This document shows positions 10,758 to 19,925 of a stretch of DNA of 64,000 nt, piece by piece. Every line of letters begins with the position of its first letter. The first letter of the stretch is position 1. A model generated the notes under the pieces. The model was not told the DNA's origin. It worked only from the letters and a program-made list of their open reading frames with translations, and searched no databases. The DNA comes from a sulfur-oxidizing endosymbiont of Gigantopelta aegis (GTDB lineage: Bacteria > Pseudomonadota > Gammaproteobacteria > GRL18): positions 2,157,157 through 2,221,156 of the forward strand of contig NZ_JAEHGE010000001.1 in NCBI RefSeq assembly GCF_016097415.1, read 5' to 3'. Position numbers and translations under genes: made by a program.

Positions 10758-10889
10758 GTAGGGTGGGCATGGCTTTATCTGCCCACACGGGCTCAATAGC
10801 TTGTATTCATACTTTCAGTGTGGGGCACAAAAGCGTGCCCACCCTACGATCACAATTATCAAATCAGTCTAGAATAAACGGCTGGACAT
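10758..10889. repeat. Diverged copy of palindromic repeat family 1
   Basis: A core palindrome runs from GTAGGGTGGGCATGGC at 10758 to GTGCCCACCCTAC ending 10847, then AATTATCAAATCAG and AATAAACGGCTGGACAT to about 10889. It matches the right-hand part of the copies at 11760 and 35690 but differs at many sites and lacks their left end. It separates sucD from the convergent nadE and may serve as a bidirectional transcription stop. Confidence 0.8.
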
Positions 10890-10892
10890 TAA

Positions 10893-11726
10893 TTATCCAT
10901 AAATCGTCGGAATTGCTTGGCGCTTATGTTGCGTGTTGGTATAGATTTGTATGATTTTCTTTTTAATTTCTGCATTAATCTCTTTGCCTTCAAGAAAGTC
11001 ATCAATTTGATCATATTTGATACCCAACGCTAATTCATCTGCTTTAGAAGGGGTGTGACACTCTGAATCGGCGGTTGGTGTTTTATTAATCAGTTGTAGC
11101 GGTGCGCCCAATGTTTGAGCTATTTGTCTTATCTGGCGTTTATTGAGGCCAAATAATGGGGCTAGATCACAAGCGCCATCACCATATTTTGTGTAAAACC
11201 CGGTGACATTTTCAGCAGAATGGTCGGTACCAATGACTAAGCCACCTAAAATTCCTGCAATTTCAAATTGAATGATCATACGTGTGCGAGCCTTAACATT
11301 GCCCTTGGCAAAATCAATGGCAAATTCAGATTGTGTTAATAAGCCTTGTTCTTCAAGCGCACTTAAGGACTCACGATGAATTTCATCCGCGCCTGGTTTA
11401 ACATTAACGGCTAAACTTTTGTCAGGCTTAATAAAGGCCAACGATGTTTGGGCATCGACTTCATCTGCTTGCACGCCATAAGGTAAGCGAACCGCAATAA
11501 ATTGATAGTTGGCATCAGTTTCCTGTTCATTAAGCTGTGTCACTGCAAGTTGCGCTAAACGACCACAAGTGGTTGAGTCGATACCGCCACTGATACCTAG
11601 AATAAGGTGTTTGAGTCCTGATTGTTTGAGTTGCGTTTGAATAAATGTAATACGTCGCTGGATCTCAAATTCAGCATCAATTTCAGGTAATACTTTCATG
11701 TCATCAATAATTGTTTGGGCATCCAA
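10893..11726 (-). CDS. nadE: NH3-dependent NAD+ synthetase
   Basis: 277 residues, the length of the ammonia-dependent form without a glutaminase domain. It makes NAD+ from deamido-NAD, ATP and ammonia in the cytoplasm. The PP-loop is [37 protein letters not shown] and [19 protein letters not shown] are the family's substrate-binding stretches. The chosen start is TTG at 11726, because a strong AAGGAG lies about 10 bases upstream; the first internal ATG is nine codons later. It converges with sucD and has palindromic repeats on both sides. Confidence 0.95.
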   Translation of the reverse strand: MDAQTIIDDMKVLPEIDAEFEIQRRITFIQTQLKQSGLKHLILGISGGIDSTTCGRLAQLAVTQLNEQETDANYQFIAVRLPYGVQADEVDAQTSLAFIKPDKSLAVNVKPGADEIHRESLSALEEQGLLTQSEFAIDFAKGNVKARTRMIIQFEIAGILGGLVIGTDHSAENVTGFYTKYGDGACDLAPLFGLNKRQIRQIAQTLGAPLQLINKTPTADSECHTPSKADELALGIKYDQIDDFLEGKEINAEIKKKIIQIYTNTQHKRQAIPTIYG

Positions 11727-11759
11727 AAGCCGGCTCTCCTTGTTATACTAAATTAGTTA

Positions 11760-11930
11760 GTGCCCATCCGTAAATAGGTTTTTTTATATAAAGAACCGTA
11801 GGGTGGGCATGGCTTTATCTGCCCACGCTGACTCAAGCGCTTATTATGTACACTTTCAGCGTGGGCACAAAAAGCGTGCCCACCCTACGGTCAAAATTAT
11901 CAAATAATTTTAGAATAAACGGATGGACAC
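11760..11930 (+). mobile_element. Palindromic MITE-like element, family 1, full copy
   Basis: 171 bp with terminal inverted repeats GTGCCCATCCGTAAATA and, at the other end, AATAAACGGATGGACAC. An inner palindrome is built from CCGTAGGGTGGGCA and TGCCCACCCTACGG, and an inner stem from GCCCACGCTGA and TCAGCGTGGGC. It is identical base for base, over about 170 bp, to the reverse complement of 35690-35861. It has no coding capacity. A GTTATAC direct repeat occurs near both ends (11742-11748, 11933-11939), though not exactly abutting. Confidence 0.85.
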
Positions 11931-12015
11931 TCGTTATACAATTTATTGCAAAAAGTTTCATAAAACTTTTCATAAAACTTCTTGATTACCCACAAAGCTC
12001 CGCCATATTTCGATA

Positions 12016-12052
12016 ATTATACTATAATTATACTATAATTATACTATAATTA
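12016..12052 (+). repeat. Three 11-bp tandem units before the IS1595 transposase
   Basis: ATTATACTATA is repeated exactly three times (12016-12048) plus a partial unit. The period is about one helical turn. Each unit contains TATACT or TATAAT-like hexamers, so this is probably a stack of -10 elements or a transposase/host-factor binding region for the gene that follows. Confidence 0.7.
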
Positions 12053-12077
12053 AAGTATAGATTATGTGTGGAGTAGA

Positions 12078-13028
12078 ATGATGTCAAAAAATAAAATTCA
12101 GTTTCAAGAAGGTTATAGTTTATTTGAGCTTTTTAATGATTATGGCACTGACAAACAGTGCCGACAAGCCTTATTTAAATGGAAATTTCCTGATGGATTT
12201 GTTTGCCCAGAGTGTGGCAATAAGACTTATTGCACTCTAGAACATCGCCATCTTTATCAGTGCCACCATTGTCATCATCAGACATCAGCAACCTGTGGGA
12301 CAATATTTGATAGTACCAAACTGCCTTTATCTAAGTGGTTTTTAGCGATTCATCTTATGACTCAATTGAAGACAGCGGTTTCAGCATTAGAATTAAAGAG
12401 ACAGCTTAAGGTAAGCTACAATACAGCCTGGAGTATGAAACAAAAGATCATGCAGGTTATGAAAGAACGTGATGACAGTAAACCTTTATCAGGCATCATT
12501 CAAATTGATGATGCCTACTGGGGTGGTGAGCACAGAGGCGGCTCCAGAGGTCGTGGTTCAGAAAATAAAACACCGTTCGTTGCAGCCGTTTCTACTAATG
12601 AAGATGGACACCCGATTGCAATGAATTTAAATGTGCTTAAAGGGTTTAAATCCAGTGAAATAAAACGATGGGCACAAACTCATTTAACACCTGGAAGTAC
12701 TGTTTACTCAGATGGGTTAAATTGTTTTCCTGCGGTTAAAGAAGCTGACTGTAAGCATGTTCCAATCGTCACGGGTGGTGGTGCGGCAAGTGTTGATAAA
12801 ATTGAGTTTATCTGGGTTAACACTATGATAGGTAATATTAAAAACTCTATGAAGGGAAGCTATCATTCCATTAACTCAAAACATTTACCTCGGTATCTTG
12901 CTGAATTTTGTTATCGGTTTAATAGACGCTTTAACTTAAAAGACATGATGCCAAGGTTTTTATGCGTGGCGATGAAAACGCCACCTATGAATGGAAAGCT
13001 CCTAAAAATGGCGGAGCTTTATGGGTAA
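12078..13028 (+). CDS. IS1595-family transposase
   Basis: About 316 residues from ATG 12078; an in-frame GTG at 12066 could add four. GGAG ends about 5 bases before 12078. The N-terminal zinc ribbon has CPECGNKTYC and CHHCHHQTS. The catalytic core has IIQIDDAYWGGEHRGG (first D), VYSDGLNCF (second D) and WVNTMIGNIKNSMKG, where Asn takes the place of the third acidic residue as in the DDN group of IS1595. It ends YLAEFCYRFNRRFNL. The frame is intact, so the element may be active. Confidence 0.93.
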   Translation: MMSKNKIQFQEGYSLFELFNDYGTDKQCRQALFKWKFPDGFVCPECGNKTYCTLEHRHLYQCHHCHHQTSATCGTIFDSTKLPLSKWFLAIHLMTQLKTAVSALELKRQLKVSYNTAWSMKQKIMQVMKERDDSKPLSGIIQIDDAYWGGEHRGGSRGRGSENKTPFVAAVSTNEDGHPIAMNLNVLKGFKSSEIKRWAQTHLTPGSTVYSDGLNCFPAVKEADCKHVPIVTGGGAASVDKIEFIWVNTMIGNIKNSMKGSYHSINSKHLPRYLAEFCYRFNRRFNLKDMMPRFLCVAMKTPPMNGKLLKMAELYG

Positions 13029-13207
13029 TCAAGTAAAACTTTTCATAAAACTTTTCATAAAACAAAGTTTATCATTGCCAGCTAATGTTTGACTAGCCAA
13101 ATTTGCAGACTTAGGGGACTTCTATCTCTATCCAAGGCTGTTTAATTGATGTAATATACTGACATAATAATTTTGAATCCTTGTTCATAATCAACAAGGT
13201 GTTATAA

Positions 13208-13558
<351 letters not shown>

Positions 13559-13621
13559 CGCCTTTATCCCTGAAGCTAAGCTTTCTCTCTGAGAATATTC
13601 TCTGAGAGAACAGTTAAATAC

Positions 13622-13653
13622 AAAAAAGGCCGCTATTGATAGCGGCCTTTTTT
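13622..13653. terminator. Bidirectional rho-independent terminator between glnB and bamD
   Basis: Stem GGCCGCTA (13628-13635) pairs with TAGCGGCC (13640-13647) around a TTGA loop. Six A precede it and six T follow it, so it works for glnB on the plus strand and bamD on the minus strand. A separate dyad centred on AATATT (about 13579-13604) lies just before it; its role is unknown. Confidence 0.9.
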
Positions 13654-13687
13654 ATGGGTACAAATAAATTTTCAGGAGGGAACGGTC

Positions 13688-14605
13688 TTATTCTGATGGC
13701 TTCATCCAGTCAGGAATACCTGGAATAACCCCTTCTTCTTCATAAAATACTTGCTCATGGAATTTATGGGCATTGGCATTATAAACTCGTTGTGTATCTT
13801 GAGCCAGGCGCGGCTGATCTAATTCTGTATAGGCTTTTACCATGAGCAATAATGCTTCACTCACTGCCGGTGTGCGTTGATAATGCTCTACAACATAAGA
13901 GGCGCGATCCACCGCAGCAATATAGGCACCACGTCTCATATAATAGTTAGCAACGTGCAACTCATGCTTGGCGACCTTATTTCTCAGGTAACGCATCCGT
14001 AAGATGGCATCAGCAGCATATTTACTATTAGGGAACTTACTGCTTAATTCACTGAAATAATTAAAAGACTCCAGTGATGAATTGGGATCACGCTTAGATT
14101 CATCCTGAGGGAATAAAAACTCAAAAACGCTCTTTCGGGCAGGGAAAGTAATTAAACCTCGTAAATAATACGCATAATCAACATTGGCATGACGTGGGTG
14201 CAACTTAATAAAACGATCAGCGGCAGCAATCGCTGACTCAGGCTCATCAAATTTATAATACGCATAGGCTGTTTCTAATTGCGCTTGCTGGGCATAAGCA
14301 CCATGCGGATAGCGGGCTTCGAGGGTTTCATAAAGCTCGATGGCCGTTTTGTACTCGCCATCGGCTAGATTAGCCTTTGCCTCAGCATACAGTTTGCTGG
14401 CAGACCAACTTTTGGTTTTATCTGTTTCTTCAGGCAACCAAGACTTGATCATTGAACAGCCACTGCTAAATACGCTGAGCATAATGAGTAAAATTAATAG
14501 ACGAATACGGCTTGACGGTGCATTAAAAAGAACTTGATAGATGCCCTTGGACATATCGGTCACTTTTTGCTGAAACATAAGCGTTTGAAATATTCCTTGA
14601 AACAT
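13688..14605 (-). CDS. bamD: Outer membrane assembly lipoprotein BamD
   Basis: 305 residues from the first start at 14605, but alternatives at residue 10 or 18 (14554) would put the signal sequence closer to the N-terminus. Signal helix RLLILLIMLSVFSSGC ends with the lipidated Cys. The mature protein is built of TPR-like helices (AKANLADGEYKTAIELYETL, ARYPHGAYAQQAQLETAYAY) and ends VIPGIPDWMKPSE. It is an essential part of the BAM complex that inserts beta-barrel proteins. It is divergent from rluD-pgeF, an order also known in Pseudomonas close to pilS-pilR; the pil genes lie some 5 kb away here. Confidence 0.95.
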   Translation of the reverse strand: MFQGIFQTLMFQQKVTDMSKGIYQVLFNAPSSRIRLLILLIMLSVFSSGCSMIKSWLPEETDKTKSWSASKLYAEAKANLADGEYKTAIELYETLEARYPHGAYAQQAQLETAYAYYKFDEPESAIAAADRFIKLHPRHANVDYAYYLRGLITFPARKSVFEFLFPQDESKRDPNSSLESFNYFSELSSKFPNSKYAADAILRMRYLRNKVAKHELHVANYYMRRGAYIAAVDRASYVVEHYQRTPAVSEALLLMVKAYTELDQPRLAQDTQRVYNANAHKFHEQVFYEEEGVIPGIPDWMKPSE

Positions 14606-14701
14606 AAGTCGAAGTAATTCCTGATAATCAATATTTTAAAATCGCCTAGTATACTGGTTTTATGTCTAAATATCACCAAGAAATAGGTTATACTTACACA
14701 G

Positions 14702-15724
14702 ATGAAAATAGAACAAAATACCCCCACTATAGAAAAAAATGTGGAACAAGGCATAGAACAAAGAGAATTTGAAATTCCAGAGGATGCCTATGGGCAACGT
14801 CTGGATCAAGTGGTGGCAAAATTACTGCCTGAATTTTCCCGTTCTCGATTACAACAATGGATCAAACAAGGAAAAATTCTCCTTAATGGAGAAGAATGCA
14901 AGTCCAAAACCAAAGTGCTTGGTGGTGAAGCACTGCGGGTGACTATCGAGCAAGAACAGCAAGGCGAATGGCTTGCTGAGGAAATTCCTTTAGACATTAT
15001 TTATGAAGATCAAAGTATTCTGGTGCTCAACAAGCCCATTGGCATGGTCGTGCATCCAGCGGCGGGCAACCACACCGGTACGCTGTTAAACGCCTTACTG
15101 CATCATTGTCCCGAACTGATCAATGTCCCTCGAGCAGGCATAGTGCATCGACTGGATAAAGACACTTCGGGCTTACTGGTTATCGCTAAAACCCTGCAAG
15201 CCCAGACACATTTAGTTAAACAATTACAAAATCGCGCCTTTGAGCGAGAATACGAAGCCATTGTTCAGGGTGAAATGATCAGTGGTGGTACGGTCGAAGC
15301 GGCAATTGGACGTCATCCTGTCAATCGCGTCAAAATGGCTGTCATGAACAATCCCGGATTCAGTGTCAGCAAAGGCAAAGAAGCCATTACTCACTACCGC
15401 ATAAAAGAACGTTATCGAGGTTATACCTGTTTGCAAGTGAAGCTGGAAACCGGACGTACGCATCAAATTCGTGTGCACATGGCGCATTTGACCTTTCCAG
15501 TGGTGGGCGATCAGGTTTATGCAGGACGTTTGAGATTACCCCGTGATTGCAATGCTGAATTTAAACAATTTTTAAACCATTTCAAGCGTCAAGCCTTACA
15601 TGCCCGTCGGCTCGGATTAATTCATCCTGATAGTGGTGAAGAAATGAGCTGGGAAGTTGAAATACCTGACGATATGCAATTGTTGAAGCGCTTATTGAAT
15701 GAATATACTCAATTGGCAGAGTAA
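14702..15724 (+). CDS. rluD: 23S rRNA pseudouridine(1911/1915/1917) synthase RluD
   Basis: 340 residues. An S4 RNA-binding domain (RLDQVVAKLLPEFSRSRLQQ to about residue 85) precedes the RluA-type catalytic domain with the active Asp in GIVHRLDKDTSGLLVIAK. RTHQIRVHMAHL is the other family signature. It modifies helix 69 of 23S rRNA. The N-terminus is about 15 residues longer than usual (EQNTPTIEKNVEQG); a GTG or ATG further in is possible. pgeF starts 6 bases after its stop, so the two are an operon, the common arrangement. Confidence 0.95.
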   Translation: MKIEQNTPTIEKNVEQGIEQREFEIPEDAYGQRLDQVVAKLLPEFSRSRLQQWIKQGKILLNGEECKSKTKVLGGEALRVTIEQEQQGEWLAEEIPLDIIYEDQSILVLNKPIGMVVHPAAGNHTGTLLNALLHHCPELINVPRAGIVHRLDKDTSGLLVIAKTLQAQTHLVKQLQNRAFEREYEAIVQGEMISGGTVEAAIGRHPVNRVKMAVMNNPGFSVSKGKEAITHYRIKERYRGYTCLQVKLETGRTHQIRVHMAHLTFPVVGDQVYAGRLRLPRDCNAEFKQFLNHFKRQALHARRLGLIHPDSGEEMSWEVEIPDDMQLLKRLLNEYTQLAE

Positions 15725-15730
15725 GCTCGC

Positions 15731-16498
15731 ATGGCCGATAAAATACCCCAAATCCTTGTTGCCTGGGATGTGCCCAACAATATAAAAACACTGGTGACAA
15801 CCCGACAGGGTGGTTGTAGCCAAACGCCTTTTGATAGCTTTAATCTAGCTGAGCATGTCGGTGATGACAATGCTGACGTGCAGGAAAATCGGCAAAAACT
15901 CAATGAAAATCTTCCATCTGCACCCATCTGGCTCAATCAGGTGCACAGCAATGTTGTCGTGGAAGCTCAGTCTACAGATACTCTTATTAATGCAGATGGC
16001 AGTTATACCAGCCAAAGTAAAGTTGTATCAGTGGTAATGACAGCCGATTGTTTGCCGGTTTTAATCACTAATCGGCAGGGTAGTGCTGTGGCCGCAGTTC
16101 ATGCCGGTTGGCGAGGCTTAGCTAGCGGCATCATTGAACAAGGCGTAAAAGAAATTATTGCCACAAGTCAATGTCAGGCAAACGATATTCGAGTATGGTT
16201 AGGCCCAGCAATTGGAGCTGCGGCGTTTGAAGTGGGTGATGAGGTCAAACAAATTTTTCTTCAACAGGTCGCTCCTACTGAGCAAAGTGACGTTTCGGCC
16301 TGTTTTATAGCCTCACAGAATCAACATAAATGGCTGGCGGATATTTACCAACTCGCACGACTAAGACTCGCTTCGATTGGCGTTGAAAATTGTTCTGGTG
16401 GTACTTATTGTACCTATGAAGATGATGAATTGTTTTATTCTTATCGACGCGATGGACAAACGGGGCGTATGGCTAGCATGATCTGGATGAATTCATGA
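15731..16498 (+). CDS. pgeF: Peptidoglycan editing factor / purine nucleoside phosphorylase-like protein (YfiH, LACC1 family)
   Basis: 255 residues. The three metal-binding positions of the YfiH family are visible: His in WLNQVHSN, Cys in MTADCLPVL and His in AVHAGWRGLASG. Members remove wrongly incorporated residues from peptidoglycan precursors and, in vitro, act on purine nucleosides; the old name is polyphenol oxidase. The C-terminus has CTYEDDELFYSYRRDG, also a family signature. Downstream of rluD as usual. Confidence 0.92.
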   Translation: MADKIPQILVAWDVPNNIKTLVTTRQGGCSQTPFDSFNLAEHVGDDNADVQENRQKLNENLPSAPIWLNQVHSNVVVEAQSTDTLINADGSYTSQSKVVSVVMTADCLPVLITNRQGSAVAAVHAGWRGLASGIIEQGVKEIIATSQCQANDIRVWLGPAIGAAAFEVGDEVKQIFLQQVAPTEQSDVSACFIASQNQHKWLADIYQLARLRLASIGVENCSGGTYCTYEDDELFYSYRRDGQTGRMASMIWMNS

Positions 16499-16566
16499 TA
16501 AGTTTCAATGGTCTAAAGAGTCTTCGGAACTGAACAATAGAGAGGATAGCCCAAACCTGCTTTAGA

Positions 16567-16640
16567 TGTAGGATGTGGTGAGGTACGAACCGCATCAATG
16601 GCTTTAAGCTGATGCGGTTCGTACCTCACCACATCCTACA
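16567..16640. repeat. Palindromic repeat family 2, copy A
   Basis: A perfect 31-bp stem begins TGTAGGATGTGGTGAGG at 16567 and closes CCTCACCACATCCTACA at 16640; the loop is ATGGCTTTAAGC-like. The flanks GGATAGCCCAAACC (left) and the complement of GGACAGCTCAAAC (right) are related, so the mobile unit may run from about 16543 to 16675. It fills the pgeF to gcvR gap. Confidence 0.85.
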
Positions 16641-16690
16641 AATGCAAATATAAATTGGTTTGTTTGAGCTGTCCAAATAGAGGATAAAAA

Positions 16691-17212
16691 ATGAGTGAAT
16701 GGAAAATGCTGACACTAGTGGGTCAGGATAAGCCCGGTATTGTGGCAAAAATAACCACCGCCTTATTTGAAGCCGGGGCTCAATTAGGAGAGGCTTCAAT
16801 GATGCGCTTGGGGGGCAATTTTACCATTATGTTAATGGTTAAAACTGAGCAATCTATCGTTCAGCTAAATGACGACATTGAATCAGTCGCTAAGGCCATG
16901 CAATTGAGTTGTTATTTTCAGGATATAGAAGCCAGTCTGCACCAACATGCCATCCCAGATACCTGCGTAACGGTTTATGGTGCTGATCGAGCGGGAATTG
17001 TGTCCAAGGTGACGAGTCACTTGTTAGACGCCGGTTTCAATATCATGGATTTGGATTCAGATGTTGCCGGTGATGAAGCTGAACCAATCTATGTGATGCA
17101 TATCGAAGGTGTTACTGCCAACGGAACAGATGCTTTAGAACAGGCGATGGAAGCAATAAAAATGCAGGGTGTGCATATTGATGTCACTGCTATTGATGTC
17201 ATGATCGTTTAA
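16691..17212 (+). CDS. gcvR: Two-ACT-domain protein, GcvR-like
   Basis: 173 residues. Two ACT domains: residues ~5-80 (LTLVGQDKPGIVAKITTALF) and ~95-170 (VTVYGADRAGIVSKVTSHLLD). GcvR of E. coli has this layout and represses the glycine cleavage genes by binding GcvA in a glycine-sensitive way. No gcvA or gcv genes adjoin here, so the specific target is an inference. AGAGGA lies a suitable distance before the ATG. def follows after 13 bases, so they are co-transcribed. Confidence 0.75.
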   Translation: MSEWKMLTLVGQDKPGIVAKITTALFEAGAQLGEASMMRLGGNFTIMLMVKTEQSIVQLNDDIESVAKAMQLSCYFQDIEASLHQHAIPDTCVTVYGADRAGIVSKVTSHLLDAGFNIMDLDSDVAGDEAEPIYVMHIEGVTANGTDALEQAMEAIKMQGVHIDVTAIDVMIV

Positions 17213-17225
17213 ATCGGGAATAAAT

Positions 17226-17726
17226 ATGGCAATATTGGATATTTTAAAATACCCGGATGAGCGACTTAAACAAGTATCAGAAATGGTAGAGTCTTTTGAT
17301 GACGAACTCACCACCTTTCTTGGTGACTTAGAAGAAACCATGCGTGCCGGACCGGGTGGTGTGGGCATTGCGGCTGCTCAAGTAGGCTATTTCAAACGCA
17401 TTGCCATTGTTGATGTGTCATCTAAGCCTAAGATTAAACACAATGGTTGTATGGTTTTAATTAACCCGGAAATAAAAACCTGGGATGGTATGAAGGTCGG
17501 TCGTGAAGGCTGTATGTCTGTGCCTGATTATACCGGTAATGTAATTCGTGCAGAAAAAATTACCCTGCAAGCATATAATGCACAAGGTCAAATGTTGGAT
17601 TTTGCATGTGAAGGCTACGAAGCACGAGCGGTACAGCATGAGCTCGATCACCTGGACGGCCTATTGTTTTTGGATCGTCTGGTGAGTCGTCGTACTGATT
17701 TATTTAAACGTAAAAAGTATAAATAA
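17226..17726 (+). CDS. def: Peptide deformylase
   Basis: 166 residues. All three deformylase motifs are present: GGVGIAAAQVG (motif 1), REGCMSVP with the metal-binding Cys (motif 2) and QHELDHLDG with the two metal His and catalytic Glu (motif 3). It removes the formyl group from nascent proteins. It ends in a basic tail (FKRKKYK). It is usually with fmt; here it follows the gcvR-like gene, so it may be one of several deformylases. Confidence 0.95.
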   Translation: MAILDILKYPDERLKQVSEMVESFDDELTTFLGDLEETMRAGPGGVGIAAAQVGYFKRIAIVDVSSKPKIKHNGCMVLINPEIKTWDGMKVGREGCMSVPDYTGNVIRAEKITLQAYNAQGQMLDFACEGYEARAVQHELDHLDGLLFLDRLVSRRTDLFKRKKYK

Positions 17727-17895
17727 TGCCAACACAGTGATGTACTCGCTATCAGAATCAAGCATTTTAATGTTAAAATGAGCGGTTTAATGCCTCCTTT
17801 TAGCAGTATATCTATGATACTTGGATATATCAGGGAAGATGACGATAAAACTTTCATCAGTCACAATTATATTTATGGCGGTAACCACAAACACA

Positions 17896-18615
17896 ATGAA
17901 TATCGAAAATTATTACAATATTGATGCCCAAGGGCAGATTGTTAGCTTTACTCGTGAGCAGGCCAGTTCATTTGCAAAAGGCATAGCAGGCGATTTCAAT
18001 CCCATCCATGATGAAGACCATCGTCGTTTCTGTGTGCCGGGTGACTTATTATTCTCTGTTTTTTTAGCACACTATGGTGTGAGTCAGCGCATGAAGTTCG
18101 AATTTTCCGGTATGGTTGTCGATAGTACTCAATTAATTTTTCCAGCTCAGTTATCCAGTCACATGAGCTTGTCTGATGCCAATGAAAAAAACTATATGGA
18201 CATTGAAGTCTCAGGTGATAATTCTAAAGAGGCTGAATTTATCTCGATGCTATCAGAGAAATACGTGCAGTTTTCCAGCAAAACATTTCCTCATATATTA
18301 GTGCCTCTAATGGAACAGGAAAAGGTGATGATTAATCCATCACGGCCTTTGGTTATTTACAAGAGCATGGAAATCACCTTAGACAAATTATCCGGCAAGC
18401 AAATAGAATTATCCTTAAAAGAAGCTTCGTTGACCAACAAAGGCAAAAAAGGTGAAGTACGCCTGGAGTTTGCTATTTTATCCGCGGGTGAAGAAATTGG
18501 TCATGGTGCCAAAAACTTATTGCTCAGTGGTTTACGTGAATACGATGCGAGCCAGCTAGATGATGTGATAGCGACTTATACGCAGAGAAAATCCGAATTT
18601 TTGGCTGTAGCATAA
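17896..18615 (+). CDS. DUF3581 family protein
   Basis: 239 residues from ATG 17896 (MNIENYYNIDAQGQIVSFTR). The frame is open to 17821 and has earlier ATG and TTG codons, but the family starts about here and no ribosome site decides it. Conserved stretch FAKGIAGDFNPIHDEDHRRFCVPGDLLF resembles the N-terminal part of MaoC/hot-dog proteins (DFNPIH is a dehydratase-like motif), so a thioester-binding fold is possible. The later half is alpha/beta with no motif I recognise. Function unknown; single gene between def and a repeat. Confidence 0.8.
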   Translation: MNIENYYNIDAQGQIVSFTREQASSFAKGIAGDFNPIHDEDHRRFCVPGDLLFSVFLAHYGVSQRMKFEFSGMVVDSTQLIFPAQLSSHMSLSDANEKNYMDIEVSGDNSKEAEFISMLSEKYVQFSSKTFPHILVPLMEQEKVMINPSRPLVIYKSMEITLDKLSGKQIELSLKEASLTNKGKKGEVRLEFAILSAGEEIGHGAKNLLLSGLREYDASQLDDVIATYTQRKSEFLAVA

Positions 18616-18643
18616 GGGCTGACTGGCGCTTAGTTGCAATTTT

Positions 18644-18726
18644 GTAGGATGTGGTGAGTGCAACGAACCGCATCAAGAACATCTGTTTAAAGACATTGAT
18701 GCGGTTCGTTTCTCACCACATCCTAC
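18644..18726. repeat. Palindromic repeat family 2, copy B
   Basis: Inverted repeat starting GTAGGATGTGGTGAG (18644) and ending CTCACCACATCCTAC (18726), with inner arms CGAACCGCATCAA and TTGATGCGGTTCG. The right flank contains GTAAAGCAGGTTTGAG, the complement of the left flank of copy A, confirming a family larger than the palindrome itself. Rest of the 18616-18824 gap: nothing else seen. Confidence 0.85.
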
Positions 18727-18824
18727 GTCTGAAATGTAAAGCAGGTTTGAGTTGTTCCCTTGTTATAAATCTCTAGTTACAATGCTTAGTTTAACGCTTA
18801 GTTACAAAAGATAGACCGCTAACC

Positions 18825-19631
18825 ATGAACTTACATGCGAGTAAATATCCGCGCTCGGATAATGACATAGCTTTGCCAGCAACAGCTCCCATAATTATTT
18901 TACATGGTTTATTTGGCAGCAATCGCAATTGGCACCCCATTGCTCGTTCCCTCTCAGAGCATCACACCGTTTATACGCTGGATTTGCGCAATCATGGTAA
19001 ATCACCTCATTCGGATATAATGGATTATCCTTCAATGGCGGATGATGTACTGGCATTTATTGAAAATAAAATAACCCGGCAAGAAATAACTGCACCGGTT
19101 AATATTATTGGCCATAGTATGGGGGGCAAGGTTGCTATGTGGCTGGCCTTAAATCATCCTGAGTTGGTGCAAAAATTAGTGGTGGTTGATATTGCGCCGG
19201 TGACTTATCAACATGATTTTTCCGATGTTTTGGCGGCCTTTAATGCCGTACCGCTGACAACAATTCAATCTCGTCAGGAAGCGGATGAGTATTTATCTCA
19301 AGCGATCAGTCAGGTTGATTTAAGACAGTTCTTATTACAAAACCTACAGTTTAAAGGCGGGCAATATCGCTGGCGTTTGAACCTGCAAAGTATTCAACAT
19401 TCAATTGCTAACATTACCGCTTTTCCTGATACACAAGGGCTACAGCCTTTCCTCCGTCGAGTGTTATTCGTCGGTGGTGGGCAGTCAGACTACATCAATA
19501 AAAGCAATCGGCAACTGACCAGAGCCCTTTTCCCCAAAGCATCGTTTTCGATGATAAAGTCCGCAGGTCATTGGCTACATGCTGAGCAACCAGAAATATT
19601 CAAAGCACTGATTGAGCCTTATTTTGAGTAA
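18825..19631 (+). CDS. Alpha/beta hydrolase, YbfF-type esterase
   Basis: 268 residues. Oxyanion motif IIILHGLFGSNRNW at the start; nucleophile Ser in NIIGHSMGGKVAMW (about residue 95); catalytic His in SAGHWLHAEQPEIF near the end. LRNHGKSPHSDIMDYPSMADDV is strongly like E. coli YbfF, which hydrolyses acyl-CoA and small esters in vitro. Physiological substrate unknown. The next gene starts 9 bases after the stop. Confidence 0.88.
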   Translation: MNLHASKYPRSDNDIALPATAPIIILHGLFGSNRNWHPIARSLSEHHTVYTLDLRNHGKSPHSDIMDYPSMADDVLAFIENKITRQEITAPVNIIGHSMGGKVAMWLALNHPELVQKLVVVDIAPVTYQHDFSDVLAAFNAVPLTTIQSRQEADEYLSQAISQVDLRQFLLQNLQFKGGQYRWRLNLQSIQHSIANITAFPDTQGLQPFLRRVLFVGGGQSDYINKSNRQLTRALFPKASFSMIKSAGHWLHAEQPEIFKALIEPYFE

Positions 19632-19640
19632 GTTATAGCG

Positions 19641-19919
19641 ATGAAGCCGGATAGAAAACAGGCTATGAAACACTTGATTCAGCAGGTGAGAACGGCGATG
19701 CCGTTTGATTTGCCAGAGGCTAATTTATGTTCAGGGAAATGTAATGGTTGTTCACAAAAATTATTGGAATACCTAGATAGTGAATTAGAAAATTGGGAAT
19801 ATCGCTTAAAGGCAGATGAAACGCCGGATTTTGGAGATATACAGCGTATTGCTAAAACCAGCAAAAAAATCCATAAAGTGCTGGAGAGGAATGGGCTTTT
19901 GGATGGAAATGAAACTTAA
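19641..19919 (+). CDS. Small conserved protein with CxxxCxxC motif
   Basis: 92 residues, no membrane segment or signal. The centre reads ANLCSGKCNGCSQKLLEYLD, three cysteines spaced as a metal or Fe-S knuckle, followed by a charged helical half (SELENWEYRLKADE, TSKKIHKVLERNG). I do not recognise a named family. It directly follows the ybfF-like gene on the same strand (9-base gap), so the two are probably co-transcribed. It converges with the FHA gene; stops are only 6 bases apart. Confidence 0.75.
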   Translation: MKPDRKQAMKHLIQQVRTAMPFDLPEANLCSGKCNGCSQKLLEYLDSELENWEYRLKADETPDFGDIQRIAKTSKKIHKVLERNGLLDGNET

Positions 19920-19925
19920 TGAATG

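Larger units (their letters stand above)
11981..13033 (+). mobile_element. IS1595-family insertion sequence, complete
   Basis: 1053 bp. The ends are inverted repeats (left CTTGATTACCCACAAAGCTC, right the same with one change, read on the other strand from 13033) extending to CGCCAT. It is flanked by an exact 8-bp target duplication TAAAACTT (11973-11980 and 13034-13041); 8 bp is the size for this family. It carries one intact transposase gene. It landed in an A/T-rich direct-repeat stretch (CATAAAACTTTT units) between nadE and glnB and disrupts no gene. Confidence 0.92.

Noticed and set aside
10758-11930. CRISPR-like spacing of GTAGGGTGGGCA repeats
   Set aside because: Only two copies, each a palindrome with its own flanks, hundreds of bases apart and separated by nadE; not an array.
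13578-13605. Dyad centred on AATATT after glnB as a second terminator
   Set aside because: The arms are CT/GA simple sequence with mismatches and no U tail; the strong terminator follows 20 bases later.
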